A DNA stretch of 51,475 nt from Pseudalkalibacillus decolorationis (GTDB lineage: Bacteria; Bacillota; Bacilli; Bacillales; Fictibacillaceae): positions 1 through 51,475 of the forward strand of contig NZ_JANHJQ010000021.1 in the NCBI RefSeq assembly GCF_024609785.1, given 5' to 3'. Below the pieces are notes generated by a model. It had not been told where the DNA came from, ran no database searches, and saw nothing but the letters and a program-made list of their open reading frames with translations. Shown one piece after another: positions 15,945-25,735 of this stretch (its first letter is position 1; every line of letters starts with the position of its first letter). The translations under genes were made by a program, and so were the position numbers.

Positions 15945-17543
15945 TTACTCAAAATAAACGTTTGTTAACTTATCAGAGCCTGTAGGGTGTGGTTTAAACC
16001 CTTTAAGATCAGCGCGTCCTGCAAGTGCTGGTTCTGAGTGTACAAGCGGAACCCAAGGAGCGTCTTCATGGATAATAACTTGTGCTTTCTTATAAAGCTC
16101 GGCGCGTTTTTCTTTATCAGGAGTTGATTGTGCCTCGATTAAAATTTTATGAAGCTCGTCATTTGCATATCTAGAGTAGTTGTTTGAACCAATGTTGTCT
16201 TTATCAAGTAACGTATATAAGAAGTTATCAGCATCACCATTGTCACCCGTCCAGCCTAATAGGAACATTGGAGACTCACCTGCTTGTGTTTTTTCAAGAT
16301 AAGTTGCCCATTCGTACGTTACGATTTCAACATCGACACCAATCTTTTCAAAGTTAGATGCGATCGCTTCCGCAATTTTCTTTCCATCTGGCATGTATGG
16401 ACGCGGTACTGGCATTGCCCATAGTTCTGTTTTGAATCCATCAGGATATCCAGCTTCTGCTAACATTTTCTTTGCCTTTTCAAGATCAAATTCATAAGGC
16501 TCAATTTCATCATTGTATCCATCAATTACCGGAGGCAGTGGGTTCTTCGCTGGTTCTGCTTGCCCAGAATAGAACGCCTTGATAAGAGCCTCTTTGTCAA
16601 CAGCATGGTTTAATGCTTGACGAACTTTTTTATTATTGAACGGTTCCATCTCAGTGTTGAATCCAAGGTAGCCAACATTCATTGATGGACGGAAGAATGT
16701 TTGCAATTCTTCAACCTTTTCGATTTCTGCAACATCACTTGGGTTTACACCATCCATAAGGTGAATTTCACCCGTTTTTAAAGCGTTCAAACGGTTAGAG
16801 TTATCGGGAATCGAACGGAAAATGACTTTATCAAGCTTCGGAAGTCCATCTCTCCAATAATCCTCATTCTTTACAATAGTAATTCTGTCCTTACGTTTCC
16901 ATTCTTCAAATACGAATGGTCCAGTACCTACAGGTTCTGTTGCTAGGTTTTCAAACTCACTAGGTGCCGCGATTGAGAATGGCGTCATAGCAAGGTTCTT
17001 AAGGAATGGTGCTTGAGGACGATTAAGAGTAAATACGACAGTGTAATCATCTTTTGCTTCAACACTTTTGATTACATGTCCTTCGTCACCTTTAAATCCA
17101 CCGAACATAGAGGCATAGTAAGCAAATTTTCCTGCGTCACCACTCGTCATCCAGCGTTCGAAGTTTTTCACAACAGCATCTGCATTGAAATCATCACCAT
17201 TGTGGAATTTAATACCTTCTTCTAGTTTAAACGTATACGTTAAACCGTCATCAGAAACGGTCCATTCTTTCGCAAGTCCCGGATTAATGCTTGTATCCTG
17301 TTCACCATATTCTACTAACGTGTCATAGATATTTTTAATAACTTTAAATGATTCACCATCGGTTACAATAGCAGGGTCAAGAGCAACAGAGTCTCCACCA
17401 CGACCAAAAATCAATACTTGTTCCTTGTCGCCTTCTCCTTCTCCTCCACCGCCTTCTCCACCACTTGAACTAGAGTTACACCCAGCAAGTGCCACGGATA
17501 AAAGCATAATAACGGCTAAAGCCCACAGAAATCCTTTTTTCAT
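15945..17543 (-). CDS. Peptide-binding lipoprotein of ABC importer (SBP family 5)
   Basis: 532 aa. The signal peptide ends in the lipobox LAGC with lipid-modified Cys22, followed by a Gly/Glu/Ser-rich tether (23-40). The body is a family-5 extracellular solute-binding protein, with LAKEWTVSDDGLTYTFKLEEGIKFHNGDDF and VRQALNHAVDKEALIKAFYSG as recognisable segments. It delivers peptides to the OppBC-type permeases at the outer membrane face. GGGGGAG lies 8 nt before the start. A cre-like site lies just upstream, and repeat C copy 2 sits between this gene and the preceding ATPase gene. Confidence 0.93.
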   Translation of the reverse strand: MKKGFLWALAVIMLLSVALAGCNSSSSGGEGGGGEGEGDKEQVLIFGRGGDSVALDPAIVTDGESFKVIKNIYDTLVEYGEQDTSINPGLAKEWTVSDDGLTYTFKLEEGIKFHNGDDFNADAVVKNFERWMTSGDAGKFAYYASMFGGFKGDEGHVIKSVEAKDDYTVVFTLNRPQAPFLKNLAMTPFSIAAPSEFENLATEPVGTGPFVFEEWKRKDRITIVKNEDYWRDGLPKLDKVIFRSIPDNSNRLNALKTGEIHLMDGVNPSDVAEIEKVEELQTFFRPSMNVGYLGFNTEMEPFNNKKVRQALNHAVDKEALIKAFYSGQAEPAKNPLPPVIDGYNDEIEPYEFDLEKAKKMLAEAGYPDGFKTELWAMPVPRPYMPDGKKIAEAIASNFEKIGVDVEIVTYEWATYLEKTQAGESPMFLLGWTGDNGDADNFLYTLLDKDNIGSNNYSRYANDELHKILIEAQSTPDKEKRAELYKKAQVIIHEDAPWVPLVHSEPALAGRADLKGFKPHPTGSDKLTNVYFE

Positions 17544-17565
17544 TTGTACTCCCCCTTGTAATAGT

Positions 17566-17579
17566 TTAAAGCGCTTTCA
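17566..17579 (-). promoter_or_regulatory. Candidate cre (CcpA) site upstream of the binding-protein gene
   Basis: Minus strand TGAAAGCGCTTTAA fits the cre core (TGNAANCGNTNNCA) except for the final CA. It lies about 22 nt upstream of the start codon, so binding would interfere with initiation or elongation. Confidence 0.45.
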
Positions 17580-17585
17580 AAAACA

Positions 17586-17769
17586 TCCTTTATCAATGAA
17601 CATCCTTTTTTAATACAAGTTCAAAATGTCGACGAATCAGAAACAAGAAGTTCAAGACACGACAGTTTTGAGGACCGGAGCGTATTTGATAATACGTGAG
17701 GACCGTAAAAACCGAGTAACGTAGAAATTCGCCGTTTATCATTTGGTGACATTTTGAACATCCTCTATA
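17586..17769 (-). repeat. Repeat C, copy 2
   Basis: It shares GACGAATCAGAAACAAGAAG, TTTTGAGGACCGGA, the stretch around AATACGTGAGGACCG and GAAATTCGCCGTTTATCATT with the copy at 35709-35867. The right end TTTTGAACATCCTCTATA abuts the oppF-type gene: on the minus strand that gene ends in ATATAG followed by AGGATGTTC, so the TAG stop belongs to the repeat terminus. The left end is degraded. Confidence 0.75.
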
Positions 17770-18751
17770 TAGACTTGTTATCCTCATATAGATGACAAGC
17801 TACATAATGATCTTGTTCAACCTCTTGAAACTTAGGTACGACTTGCTTACATACATCCATAGCTTCTGGACATCTTGTATGGAACGGACACCCTTTAGGC
17901 GGGTTGGACGGACTCGGAACATCTCCTTGAAGTACAATACGTTCCTTCTTGTGTTCAACATCTGGAACAGGTACAGCTGATAACAATGCCTGTGTATATG
18001 GGTGTAGCGGTTTTTCATAAAGCTTTTCACTGCCTGCGAGCTCGACCAATTTACCTAAATACATCACACCTACACGATCACTGATATGACGAACAACACC
18101 AAGGTCATGAGCGATAAATAAGAACGTTAAATCGAACTCTTTTTGCAAGTCCTGCAGCAAGTTCAACACTTGTGCCTGCACAGATACATCCAGAGCTGAC
18201 ACTGGTTCATCAGCAACAATTAATTTTGGTTTAACCGCAAGTGCTCTGGCGATACCGATACGTTGACGCTGGCCGCCACTGAACTGATGCGGATACCGCT
18301 TTGCGTGATAACTGCTTAAGCCGACTTTTTCAAGCAGTTCCCTTACCTTTTGCTTACGTTTTTTCGAGTTTTTCTCAATGCCGTGTACAATCATCGGTTC
18401 TTCAAGAATCTTTTCAACCGTATGTCTTGGATTTAAGGAAGCGTAAGGATCTTGGAAAACCATCTGTATGTCTCGTCGCATTTTACGCATTTCAGATCCA
18501 GATATGCTGGTAATCTTTTTGCCGTTAAAGGTTACCTCACCCTCTGTTGGTTCAATCAACCTAAGCAACATGCGGCCTGTTGTTGATTTACCGCAGCCAC
18601 TCTCACCAACTAAACCGAGAGTTTCACCTTCACGAATGAAAAAGGTTACACCATCAACCGCTTTAACTTGTCCAACTTCTTTGCCCAGAACACCGCCCGT
18701 TATCGGGAAATGTTTTTTTAGTTCTTTTACTTCTAGTAATGGTTGTGACAT
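17765..18751 (-). CDS. Oligopeptide ABC transporter ATP-binding protein (OppF/DppF type)
   Basis: 328 aa. It shows Walker [10 protein letters not shown], signature [15 protein letters not shown], Walker [13 protein letters not shown] and switch FIAHDL. The C-terminal OppF extension is cysteine-containing ([17 protein letters not shown]), typical of this family. I chose the ATG at 18751, with AGAAGGGGG 7 nt upstream and a 14-nt gap after the preceding gene; the open frame extends upstream into that gene without another site. The last residues and stop overlap repeat C copy 2, so the native C-terminus may have been altered by a few residues. Confidence 0.93.
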   Translation of the reverse strand: MSQPLLEVKELKKHFPITGGVLGKEVGQVKAVDGVTFFIREGETLGLVGESGCGKSTTGRMLLRLIEPTEGEVTFNGKKITSISGSEMRKMRRDIQMVFQDPYASLNPRHTVEKILEEPMIVHGIEKNSKKRKQKVRELLEKVGLSSYHAKRYPHQFSGGQRQRIGIARALAVKPKLIVADEPVSALDVSVQAQVLNLLQDLQKEFDLTFLFIAHDLGVVRHISDRVGVMYLGKLVELAGSEKLYEKPLHPYTQALLSAVPVPDVEHKKERIVLQGDVPSPSNPPKGCPFHTRCPEAMDVCKQVVPKFQEVEQDHYVACHLYEDNKSI

Positions 18752-18765
18752 CTCTTGACCCCCTT

Positions 18766-19737
18766 CTAGCTGTGATGGAGCCAGCATCGAACCCGACTTC
18801 CATTATCCGTTTTCTCCAATGTTGGTGTCTCAGCAAAACAACGGTCAAAAGCATGTTCACATCGTGGTGCAAATTGACAGCCTTGTTTGATCGAGCCTGG
18901 CTTCGGTACTGTTCCGGGTATCGAATATAATCTTTGTTTCTTTGATCTCATATCAGGTACAGATTGTATTAAACCAACCGTATAAGGATGTTTCGGATCT
19001 TTAAAAATCGTTTCGACGTTTGCCTCTTCGACGACCTTTCCCGCATACATGACAATGATTCGTTCACACATTTCTGAGACAACTCCAAGATCATGCGTAA
19101 TCATAATGATTGACGTTTGTGTTTCAGTGTTAAGCCTCTTCATCAAGTCTAATATTTGAGCTTGAATAGTGACGTCAAGTGCAGTAGTTGGCTCATCAGC
19201 AATTAATACTTCAGGATTACATACCATCGCCATTGCGATCATAACCCTTTGACGCATCCCTCCGGATAACTGATGGGGGTAGCTGTCCATCAACTCTTCT
19301 GCGCGTGGAAGTCCGACCTGCGTCATAATATCTACTGCTCGTTCCCACGCTTGTTTCTTACTCCATGGATTATGTAATCGAATTGCTTCGATCAGCTGAT
19401 TACCGATCTTATAAACTGGATTTAAGGATGTCATAGGTTCTTGGAAAATCATCGCGATGTCGTTTCCACGAATCTGACGCATTCTCTTATCATTGGCCTT
19501 CGTTAAATCCTCTCCCTTGTAAAGGATTTCTCCTCCTACAATTTTCCCCGGTGGAGAAGGAACGAGTCCCATTACCGAGAGAGAAGTAACGCTTTTCCCA
19601 CATCCCGATTCTCCAACGATTCCGAGAACTTCACCACGTTTGACGTGAAAATCAATATCATCGACAGCAGGGACTTCGCCATCGTCTGTCAAAAAGTAGG
19701 TCTTTAAACCCTTAACGTCCAAAACTGGAGCATCCAT
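18766..19737 (-). CDS. Oligopeptide ABC transporter ATP-binding protein (OppD/DppD type)
   Basis: 323 aa, first gene of the operon. It shows Walker [10 protein letters not shown], signature [15 protein letters not shown], Walker [12 protein letters not shown], switch MITHDLG, and the C-terminal OppD cysteine motif ([15 protein letters not shown]). Both ATPases energise one importer. The start at 19737 has GAGGTG 6 nt upstream; an in-frame ATG at 19761 lies upstream of this site and is less likely. A near-consensus promoter lies about 80 bp upstream. Confidence 0.93.
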   Translation of the reverse strand: MDAPVLDVKGLKTYFLTDDGEVPAVDDIDFHVKRGEVLGIVGESGCGKSVTSLSVMGLVPSPPGKIVGGEILYKGEDLTKANDKRMRQIRGNDIAMIFQEPMTSLNPVYKIGNQLIEAIRLHNPWSKKQAWERAVDIMTQVGLPRAEELMDSYPHQLSGGMRQRVMIAMAMVCNPEVLIADEPTTALDVTIQAQILDLMKRLNTETQTSIIMITHDLGVVSEMCERIIVMYAGKVVEEANVETIFKDPKHPYTVGLIQSVPDMRSKKQRLYSIPGTVPKPGSIKQGCQFAPRCEHAFDRCFAETPTLEKTDNGSRVRCWLHHS

Positions 19738-19817
19738 TCGCCCCACCTCTCTTTCTGTCAATTGATCTTGATGTTAAAAACTTTACAATCTTGTTACGGC
19801 CCTGAACGTTTGTTCAT

Positions 19818-19846
19818 ATTATCCCATCGATGCACTTGTTTGACAA
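19818..19846 (-). promoter_or_regulatory. Promoter of the oligopeptide transporter operon
   Basis: Minus strand: TTGTCA (19841-19846), 17-nt spacer, GATAAT (19818-19823), both boxes 5/6. The transcription start would be about 70 nt upstream of the first gene. Confidence 0.7.
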
Positions 19847-20031
19847 CACAAAAAATTTAGAAAGTTGCAAATATAATACTTATGTACTATTCCACAAAAC
19901 TACATTTATCTCCTTCTTTTTACCTATATTTATTTACTCCAGAAATTAAAATTCTCTCTTTTTACGATTGGATAATTCACTTTAAAGTGGATAAGAGTCC
20001 ACTTTTTATTCTTTTTTAGAGTAACGAAAAC

Positions 20032-20078
20032 AAAAAGACTGGCCCGCAAAGTATTGATCACTTTTGGCCAGTCCTTTC
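20032..20078 (-). terminator. Terminator of ygaD
   Basis: Minus strand: GACTGGCC pairs with GGCCAGTC over a 21-nt loop, followed by T5. The rest of 19850-20030 is AT-rich and contains no gene; a second, plus-strand hairpin with T-run sits at 19984-20020. Confidence 0.8.
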
Positions 20079-20124
20079 ATACTAGTTCATAGAATTATGT
20101 GATAAGGAAAGTTGAAAATTCCTA

Positions 20125-21900
20125 TTAACCTTCTAAAATTTGAACCGTAAACAAATTGTAATAACTCCCCTTTTGTTTCATAAGTTGCTCATGGGTTCCT
20201 ATTTCCGCAATCCTTCCGTTTTCTATAACGACAATTCGATCAGCATGTGTGATTGTTGCCAAGCGATGGGCAACGATGAATGTAGTCCGATCTCTGGCTA
20301 ACGTTTCAAGCGATTCTTGGATAAGGTGTTCACTCTCTAAATCCAAAGCTGAAGTAGCTTCATCAAGTATGAGAACCGGTGGGTTTTTCAGAAAGACTCT
20401 GGCAATTGCAAGTCGTTGCTTTTGACCACCCGAAAGTTTTACTCCCCGTTCTCCAATTTTTGTATTATATCCTTGAGATAATCCTTTAATAAAATCATGA
20501 GCATTGGCTGCTTTAGCTGCTTTGATCACTTCTTCATCTGTTGCATCTGGATTTCCCATTTTAATGTTCATTTTGACCGATTCACTGAAAAGAATATTAT
20601 CTTGAAGCACCATACCTATCTGATCTCTTAGAGTACGCACTTTGAAATTTCGAATGTCCTCGCCATCAAGGAGAATCTTACCCGCTGTAACATCATAAAA
20701 TCTCGAAATTAAACTGATAAGTGTTGATTTTCCTCCACCACTCATTCCAACTAATGCAATCGTTTCTCCTTCATGTACATCTAGGTTAATATTATTTAAG
20801 ACATCACGTTCCTCATCATTATAGCGAAACGAGACGTTATCAAATGTAATCATTCCGTCAACATGCTCAAGCTTTTTTGCTCCCTTTTTATCTTCAATAT
20901 CATACGTTTCATCCATAAACTCGAAAACGCGGTCCATTGAAGCAATCGCTTGAGTTAAAGTTGTTGAAGAGTTGACTAAGCGGCGTAGAGGACCATACAA
21001 ACGGTCCATGTATGCCGCAAACGCAGCCATCGCACCAATTGTTATTTGCCCATTGATTGCAAAATAACCGGCCACACCAATAACAAGCAGTGGAGCAATA
21101 TCTGTGATCGTGTTTACAACAGCAAAAGTTCTCGCATTCCAAGATGTATGGTCTAAAGCCTTATCCAAAAATTTCGTATTCCGTACATTGAATTGATCTT
21201 GTTCATAATCTTCAAGTGCAAAGCTTCGGATCACTGTTACACCTTGCACTCTCTCGTAGAGATGCCCCTGTACTTCCGCAAGTGCTTGAGAGCGATCTTT
21301 CGTTAACTGCCGCAACCGACTATAGAAATATTTTATCGACAATCCATAAAAAGGAAGTAACGAAATCGCAACAAGTGTTAACCAGACATTCATCGTCATC
21401 ATAATGACAATTGCAATTACAATTGTGAACATATCAAGCCAAATATTCATAAGGCCAGTAATAACAAAAGATTTCGTTTGTTCAACATCATGAATAACTC
21501 GAGAAATAACCTCGCCGACTTTCGTATTCGAGTAAAATTTTAAGCTTAACCGCTGAATATGACTGAAGAGCTTATCACGGATATCATATAAAATCTTACT
21601 CCCTGTCCATTGTGCATAGTATTGGCGATAATATTCAATTGGTGGTCTTAGTATTACAAATACAAAAAAGGCGCCCCCAAGTACCCAAGACATGCGGCTC
21701 ACCTTTTCGTCCATACTAATATCCGCGTTTACGACATCGTCGATTATATATTTTAAGATCAAAGGAATTAATAAAGGAATACCAAACTTAAAAATCCCAA
21801 TAAAAATGGTAATGATGATTTGTTTCCGATATGGGCCAACGAATTTCAAGTATCTTTTAATGCTATCCGTTGTCCTCACCTCCTGAGGCTTCTCCTTCAT
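20125..21900 (-). CDS. ygaD: YgaD, ABC exporter with fused membrane and ATPase domains
   Basis: 591 aa half-transporter of the MsbA/BmrA class. A six-helix membrane domain (residues about 20-320) precedes the nucleotide-binding domain (about 345-585) with Walker [10 protein letters not shown], signature [16 protein letters not shown], Walker [13 protein letters not shown] and switch VAHRLAT. It probably works as a homodimer exporting lipophilic compounds; the substrate is unknown. It follows ntdP by 16 nt and is likely cotranscribed. This order (ygaC then ygaD) is the one found in B. subtilis. Confidence 0.92.
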   Translation of the reverse strand: MKEKPQEVRTTDSIKRYLKFVGPYRKQIIITIFIGIFKFGIPLLIPLILKYIIDDVVNADISMDEKVSRMSWVLGGAFFVFVILRPPIEYYRQYYAQWTGSKILYDIRDKLFSHIQRLSLKFYSNTKVGEVISRVIHDVEQTKSFVITGLMNIWLDMFTIVIAIVIMMTMNVWLTLVAISLLPFYGLSIKYFYSRLRQLTKDRSQALAEVQGHLYERVQGVTVIRSFALEDYEQDQFNVRNTKFLDKALDHTSWNARTFAVVNTITDIAPLLVIGVAGYFAINGQITIGAMAAFAAYMDRLYGPLRRLVNSSTTLTQAIASMDRVFEFMDETYDIEDKKGAKKLEHVDGMITFDNVSFRYNDEERDVLNNINLDVHEGETIALVGMSGGGKSTLISLISRFYDVTAGKILLDGEDIRNFKVRTLRDQIGMVLQDNILFSESVKMNIKMGNPDATDEEVIKAAKAANAHDFIKGLSQGYNTKIGERGVKLSGGQKQRLAIARVFLKNPPVLILDEATSALDLESEHLIQESLETLARDRTTFIVAHRLATITHADRIVVIENGRIAEIGTHEQLMKQKGSYYNLFTVQILEG

Positions 21901-21916
21901 CTGGGTTCTCCCATTG

Positions 21917-22444
21917 TTACCGATATTCTAAAAACCGTTCATACCAATTTTCTACAAAAAAAGGTTCAAAAGGACCTTTCCGTTGATTAATTAATGAATA
22001 CAATTGATCAAGGTTTCGGCGCATGATGTCATTAATCTCTCTCGGATAATCCATTTCTCTACGATGTAGGACAAATTCATCTTCATCAAGCAACGTATAG
22101 GTCATATCAGGGAAAATTTTCACATCTAAGTCATAATCGATATACTTCAAGGCCTCTTCATCATAAGTAAAAGGAGTTCCAAGGTTACAGTAATAATGGA
22201 TTCCATTTTCACGAAGCATTGCAATGACATTAAACCATTGATCAGAACTAAAATAGCAAATGGCTGGTTCTCTCGTGCGCCATTCTCTTCCATCTGACTC
22301 AGTAACGATGATACGGTCATTTCCGCCAATTACAACAGAGGAAGTTCCTTTCAGGATAATGGTTTCTTCCCAAACCCGGTGCAGCTGTCCGTTATGTTTA
22401 TAACTATGAATTTGTATTGAACTTCCTGTGGTCGGAAAAGACAT
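21917..22444 (-). CDS. ntdP: Nucleoside tri-/diphosphatase (Ntdp), DUF402 family; YgaC
   Basis: 175 aa. It belongs to the DUF402 family whose Staphylococcus member is a Mg/Mn-dependent nucleoside tri- and diphosphatase. The recognisable core is [22 protein letters not shown] followed by [19 protein letters not shown], which holds the acidic metal ligands, and the C-terminal WYERFLEYR. The ATG at 22444 is set by AAGGAG 6 nt upstream; the extension to 22468 has no site. Repeat B copy 3 lies directly upstream and separates it from any distal promoter. Confidence 0.9.
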   Translation of the reverse strand: MSFPTTGSSIQIHSYKHNGQLHRVWEETIILKGTSSVVIGGNDRIIVTESDGREWRTREPAICYFSSDQWFNVIAMLRENGIHYYCNLGTPFTYDEEALKYIDYDLDVKIFPDMTYTLLDEDEFVLHRREMDYPREINDIMRRNLDQLYSLINQRKGPFEPFFVENWYERFLEYR

Positions 22445-22465
22445 AATAATCTCCTTTCTTTTTTT

Positions 22466-22558
22466 CACGTTAAGAAAGTATAAAAATACTTTCTATAGTA
22501 TAAGCGCAACTACGGCGATCACCTGCGCTAAGGAATGGTGCTAGCCAAGTTTTCTTTA
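22466..22558 (-). repeat. Repeat B, copy 3 (reverse orientation)
   Basis: It reads CACGTTAAGAAAGTATAAAA at the left and GCTAGCCAAGTTTTCTTT at the right, a full reverse B element. It ends 22 bp upstream of the ntdP start codon, so it is probably in that gene's 5' untranslated region. Confidence 0.8.
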
Positions 22559-22691
22559 GCCTGTATATTTATCGTATCAATGTATTAATAATTTACTGCT
22601 TTCATCCCTGTCTAATCCAACAGCGAAATGAAATGCAAACTCCTTTTATTATATCCCTTCTTCATATAAATGAAAATGAATGTGCACGAGA

Positions 22692-23357
22692 TTACACTTC
22701 TTCGATACAATCAGCAATATCGTTTAATGGTGAATTAACGAGCGTTGAAACGTTGTGTGCGGTCATTTCTGAAGTGTTATATGGATGTAGTAAATCATCT
22801 AATCCCTCTGCAGAACCACCCCATTCAAGCCATGTAGAATAGTCCTCTTTTGGAAGTATGACCGGCATCCGATTATGTATGTCTTCCATCAGTTCATTTG
22901 GTTTTGTAGTTAAAATCGTACACGTATGAAGGCTTTTTCCATTTTCATCCGACCACTTTTCCCACAATCCTGCAAAAGCAAACAGGTTCTTATTCTTCAT
23001 CTGGATATACTTCGGTTGTTTCTGCTTCCCCTCCTTTTTCCATTCATAAAAGCCATCTGCAGGTATGAGACACCTTCTCCTTTTAAACGCATTTCGAAAA
23101 CTAGGCTTTTCCATAACTGTTTCAGCACGGGAATTAATCATTTTGTTACCAATTGAAGGATCTTTCGCCCAAGTCGGAACCAATCCCCATTTTAAAAAAC
23201 CAGCACGACGTTTCCCATGATTCGATACGATTGCTAAAAGGTCTTGCGACGGCGCAATATTAAACCTCGGTTGTAGATTATTATCTGCCCATTCATCAAT
23301 TTCAAACCAATCCATAAGAAGGTCAATTTCTGCTGTCAGTGTAAATCGACCACACAT
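22692..23357 (-). CDS. SOS response-associated peptidase (SRAP, HMCES/YedK family)
   Basis: 221 aa. This family forms a thiazolidine DNA-protein crosslink with abasic sites in single-stranded DNA, protecting them. Cys2 becomes N-terminal after Met removal (MCGRFTL). Other active-site elements are seen: Asn in KMINSRAETV, Glu in PADGFYEWKK and His in DIHNRMPVIL. It is thus complete and probably active. It is not part of the B. subtilis yga-yfh block and lies here between ntdP and sspE, flanked by repeats B and A. No LexA box was recognised upstream. Confidence 0.93.
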   Translation of the reverse strand: MCGRFTLTAEIDLLMDWFEIDEWADNNLQPRFNIAPSQDLLAIVSNHGKRRAGFLKWGLVPTWAKDPSIGNKMINSRAETVMEKPSFRNAFKRRRCLIPADGFYEWKKEGKQKQPKYIQMKNKNLFAFAGLWEKWSDENGKSLHTCTILTTKPNELMEDIHNRMPVILPKEDYSTWLEWGGSAEGLDDLLHPYNTSEMTAHNVSTLVNSPLNDIADCIEEV

Positions 23358-23457
23358 TGAGTAATCACCACCCTTTCTACTTACTTCATTGTTTTCGTCA
23401 CACTTAAATTGTTTCCTTCAACAGAATATTGAAACATACAAGAAATACTGTACGTGC

Positions 23458-23618
23458 AGAAAAGCGGAAGCGCCTTGACCAGGTGCGACAAGCGCTGGAG
23501 ATTCTGTAACATAACATGCTTTTTGTGTTTGTGGAAGAATCGAAGCGACCTCGAGTACCTAGGCGCTGAAGCTAGAGACAACGCATCTCTGCAGCAAAAT
23601 TTTATCTTTTTTTTGCGT
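23458..23618 (+). repeat. Repeat A, copy 4 (type I)
   Basis: It starts AGAAAAGCGGAAGCGCC, shares GGTGCGACAAGCGCTGGAGA, CATGCTTTTTGTGTTTGTGG and GAAGCGACCTCGAGTACCT with copies 1 and 3, and ends AGGCGCTGAAGCTAGAGACA. The tail is more diverged. Confidence 0.75.
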
Positions 23619-23624
23619 GCAAAG

Positions 23625-23657
23625 GAAAACACCCCTGACAGTGGATGCCAAGGGTGC
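23625..23657 (-). terminator. Terminator of sspE
   Basis: Minus strand: GCACCC pairs with GGGGTGT-type bases across the loop, followed by TTTTCC. It starts 18 bp after the sspE stop codon. Confidence 0.6.
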
Positions 23658-23674
23658 TTTAGGAAGTGTGGTTA

Positions 23675-23884
23675 TTACTTTTTGCGTTGTTGGGACTGCT
23701 GGTTTTGCTGACGTACTTCTTGAGCGTTTGTTTGTTCGCTACCAAATTCAGCAGCGAATTGACCAGCTTGTTGTTGTTGACCAGCTTGTTGTTGACCAGC
23801 TTGAGCGTTCTTTTGTTTTACCTGTTGAACGTTTGTCCCAGCTTGAGTTTTTTGTTGTTGGCCTGGTTGTTGTTGTTTAGCCAT
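23675..23884 (-). CDS. sspE: Gamma-type small acid-soluble spore protein (SASP)
   Basis: 69 aa, rich in Gln (about one third), Ala and Gly. It has the SspE hallmark AGQFAAEFGSEQTNAQEVRQQN, in which the FAAEFGSE part is the germination protease cleavage region, plus a partial upstream repeat. It serves as an amino acid store in the spore core and is degraded at germination. GGAGGTG lies 6 nt before the ATG at 23884; the five extra residues of the longer frame are upstream of this site. The family usually has two GPR sites; only one clear site is visible, so this is a short variant. Confidence 0.92.
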   Translation of the reverse strand: MAKQQQPGQQQKTQAGTNVQQVKQKNAQAGQQQAGQQQQAGQFAAEFGSEQTNAQEVRQQNQQSQQRKK

Positions 23885-24088
23885 GTGTCTCACCTCCACA
23901 CAAATAATTTAACCAACAGATACATGTACTATCCGCATTTTTGAAATGTACCATTTTCCAGTCATAAACCAAGTGAAAAAGGTAAGATTAAAATCAGTGT
24001 GGGCGGGTACAGTAGTTATAATGAAAGGTTCAAAAAAAGTGCAAGTTAATGGCGTTTTTTGACCACCTTATGAGGAGGTATGACAGAT

Positions 24089-24313
24089 ATGTATGTAGGG
24101 AGAGATATGACGGAGCTTTCGATGATGTCCAAAACCGAATGGTCGGATAAGGAATTAGCATTTTTTCATCACTCACTACAACAAATGACACCTTATTTAA
24201 ATAGTGAGGGAGTATCCATTCATCGTGAAATCATTGAAGAAATTGAACATCGTGGTGGATTACATCGGGAAGAAGCAGATTGGAACCATGGCACAAGGCC
24301 TAAATACGATTAA
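24089..24313 (+). CDS. Small conserved Bacillaceae protein, YfhS-like
   Basis: 74 aa beginning MYVGRDMTELSMM. The start at 24089 has AGGAGG (24073-24078) 10 nt upstream; the ATG at 24080 would be only 1 nt from it. The protein is charged and histidine-rich, with a helix EIIEEIEHRGGLH and the ending EADWNHGTRPKYD. I recognise it as the type of short protein encoded beside mutY in Bacillus (yfhS position), but the symbol is inferred from location and general memory. No domain of known function is visible. Confidence 0.75.
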   Translation: MYVGRDMTELSMMSKTEWSDKELAFFHHSLQQMTPYLNSEGVSIHREIIEEIEHRGGLHREEADWNHGTRPKYD

Positions 24314-24324
24314 TTACTTATGAG

Positions 24325-24376
24325 GGGTTGACCGATTAGATCTGGTAGTGCCAGATCTAATCGGTCAACCCTTTTT
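24325..24376. terminator. Bidirectional terminator between yfhS-like gene and mutY
   Basis: A perfect 21-bp stem (24325-24345 with 24351-24371) has a 5-nt loop and a T-run on the plus strand. It sits between two convergent genes. It is unusually long and perfect for a terminator. Confidence 0.9.
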
Positions 24377-24387
24377 CACATGTTAAG

Positions 24388-25485
24388 TTATTCCCATTTC
24401 CAGAGGGCGGCAACCTTTTGATGGGATACTGGGAATGGATACTTTTCCATTTCCTTTTTACTAACTACTTTCGGTCCATTTATAGTTCCATTTTCCTTAA
24501 ACGATCCAGAATAAACAGCTAGCTTCCATGTTAAATGTGAAAAAACGTGCTGAAAGTTTATCAAATGCTCGTCCAACTCGACTGTGATCGGATAGCGTTT
24601 TTCTAACTCATTTTTTAATTGTTCAGCCTGATCCCCCTTATCGCTCTCTGTTTCGTGGTATGGAAATTGCCAAAGGTTTGCTAGGAGTCCTTTTTCAGGT
24701 CTTTTTTCTATAATGGTATGACCATTTTCATTTGTAAGTAAGGCGACCGCTATCGGGACTGTTTTTTTCTTAATCTTCTTCTTTTTAACAGGCAGCTCAT
24801 CCTGAATCCCTTCATCAAAGGCTTTACAATGCTCTTGAACTGGACAAAGCAAACAAGACGGAGATTTTGGAGTACAAACCATCGCTCCGAGTTCCATTAG
24901 CCCTTGATTAAAATGAGAAGGATTCTCCTGAGAAATCAGTAACCTAACTGCTTCTTCAAACTTTTTTCGTGTTTGTGGTTTGGCTATATCGTCTTCAATT
25001 AGTAAAATCCTTGATAATACTCGCATAACATTGCCATCTACTGCTGGTTCTGGCAATCCAAAAGCAATACTTGAAATTGCTCCTGCCGTATACGGGCCTA
25101 CACCTTTTAACGAAAGAATTTCCACTGGGTCATCTGGAATAACACCGTTGTAGGACTCCTTTACCTCACGTACTGCTGCTTGAAGATTTCGAGCCCTCGA
25201 ATAATAGCCAAGACCTTCCCATGCCTTCAATACCTTCTCTTCTTCTGCCTCAGCAAGAGCAACCGGAGACGGAAACAACTCCATAAATCGTTCATAATAT
25301 GGAATTACTGTATCAACCCTTGTTTGCTGGAGCATAATTTCCGAAACCCAAATCTTATACGGATCCCGTACTTTTCTCCATGGAAGATTCCTATGGTTAG
25401 CGCTGTACCAGGATAATAAATCTGATTGAAATCCTTCTATATTTATTGAAAGTTTAAGTTTCTGACAAACTTTTTTATTCAACAT
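24388..25485 (-). CDS. mutY: A/G-specific adenine glycosylase MutY
   Basis: 365 aa. It removes adenine mispaired with 8-oxoguanine. The catalytic Glu49 lies in SEIMLQQTRVDT, the helix-hairpin-helix is LKGVGPYTAGAI, and Asp149 is in PAVDGNVMRV. The 4Fe-4S cluster cysteines C203, C210, C213 and C219 show the C-X6-C-X2-C-X5-C spacing. A C-terminal NUDIX-like 8-oxoG recognition domain begins near residue 245. The start at 25485 (MLNKKV) is preceded by a modest GGGGG; the frame extends to 25536 with an unlikely sequence. It is convergent with the yfhS-like gene, as expected next to yfhP. Confidence 0.95.
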   Translation of the reverse strand: MLNKKVCQKLKLSINIEGFQSDLLSWYSANHRNLPWRKVRDPYKIWVSEIMLQQTRVDTVIPYYERFMELFPSPVALAEAEEEKVLKAWEGLGYYSRARNLQAAVREVKESYNGVIPDDPVEILSLKGVGPYTAGAISSIAFGLPEPAVDGNVMRVLSRILLIEDDIAKPQTRKKFEEAVRLLISQENPSHFNQGLMELGAMVCTPKSPSCLLCPVQEHCKAFDEGIQDELPVKKKKIKKKTVPIAVALLTNENGHTIIEKRPEKGLLANLWQFPYHETESDKGDQAEQLKNELEKRYPITVELDEHLINFQHVFSHLTWKLAVYSGSFKENGTINGPKVVSKKEMEKYPFPVSHQKVAALWKWE

Positions 25486-25735
25486 TAAACCCCCGTCGTG
25501 ATAAAATAATGTATAGCAATAAATAAAACCGCACAAATTTGATTGATTTAGTTAAGAAGACCAAACCATACAACGTAACCACTATACTATAAACTAAATG
25601 CACTTTTAAGACATAAATTAAATCGCTACCCATCGAACTACAGTTTATTGGATACAATATAAATACGTATACCTTTTGAGCATATTCTAAACCGAATCCG
25701 AATTTGAACCGCTAACCAAGGAGGCTCTACAATTA

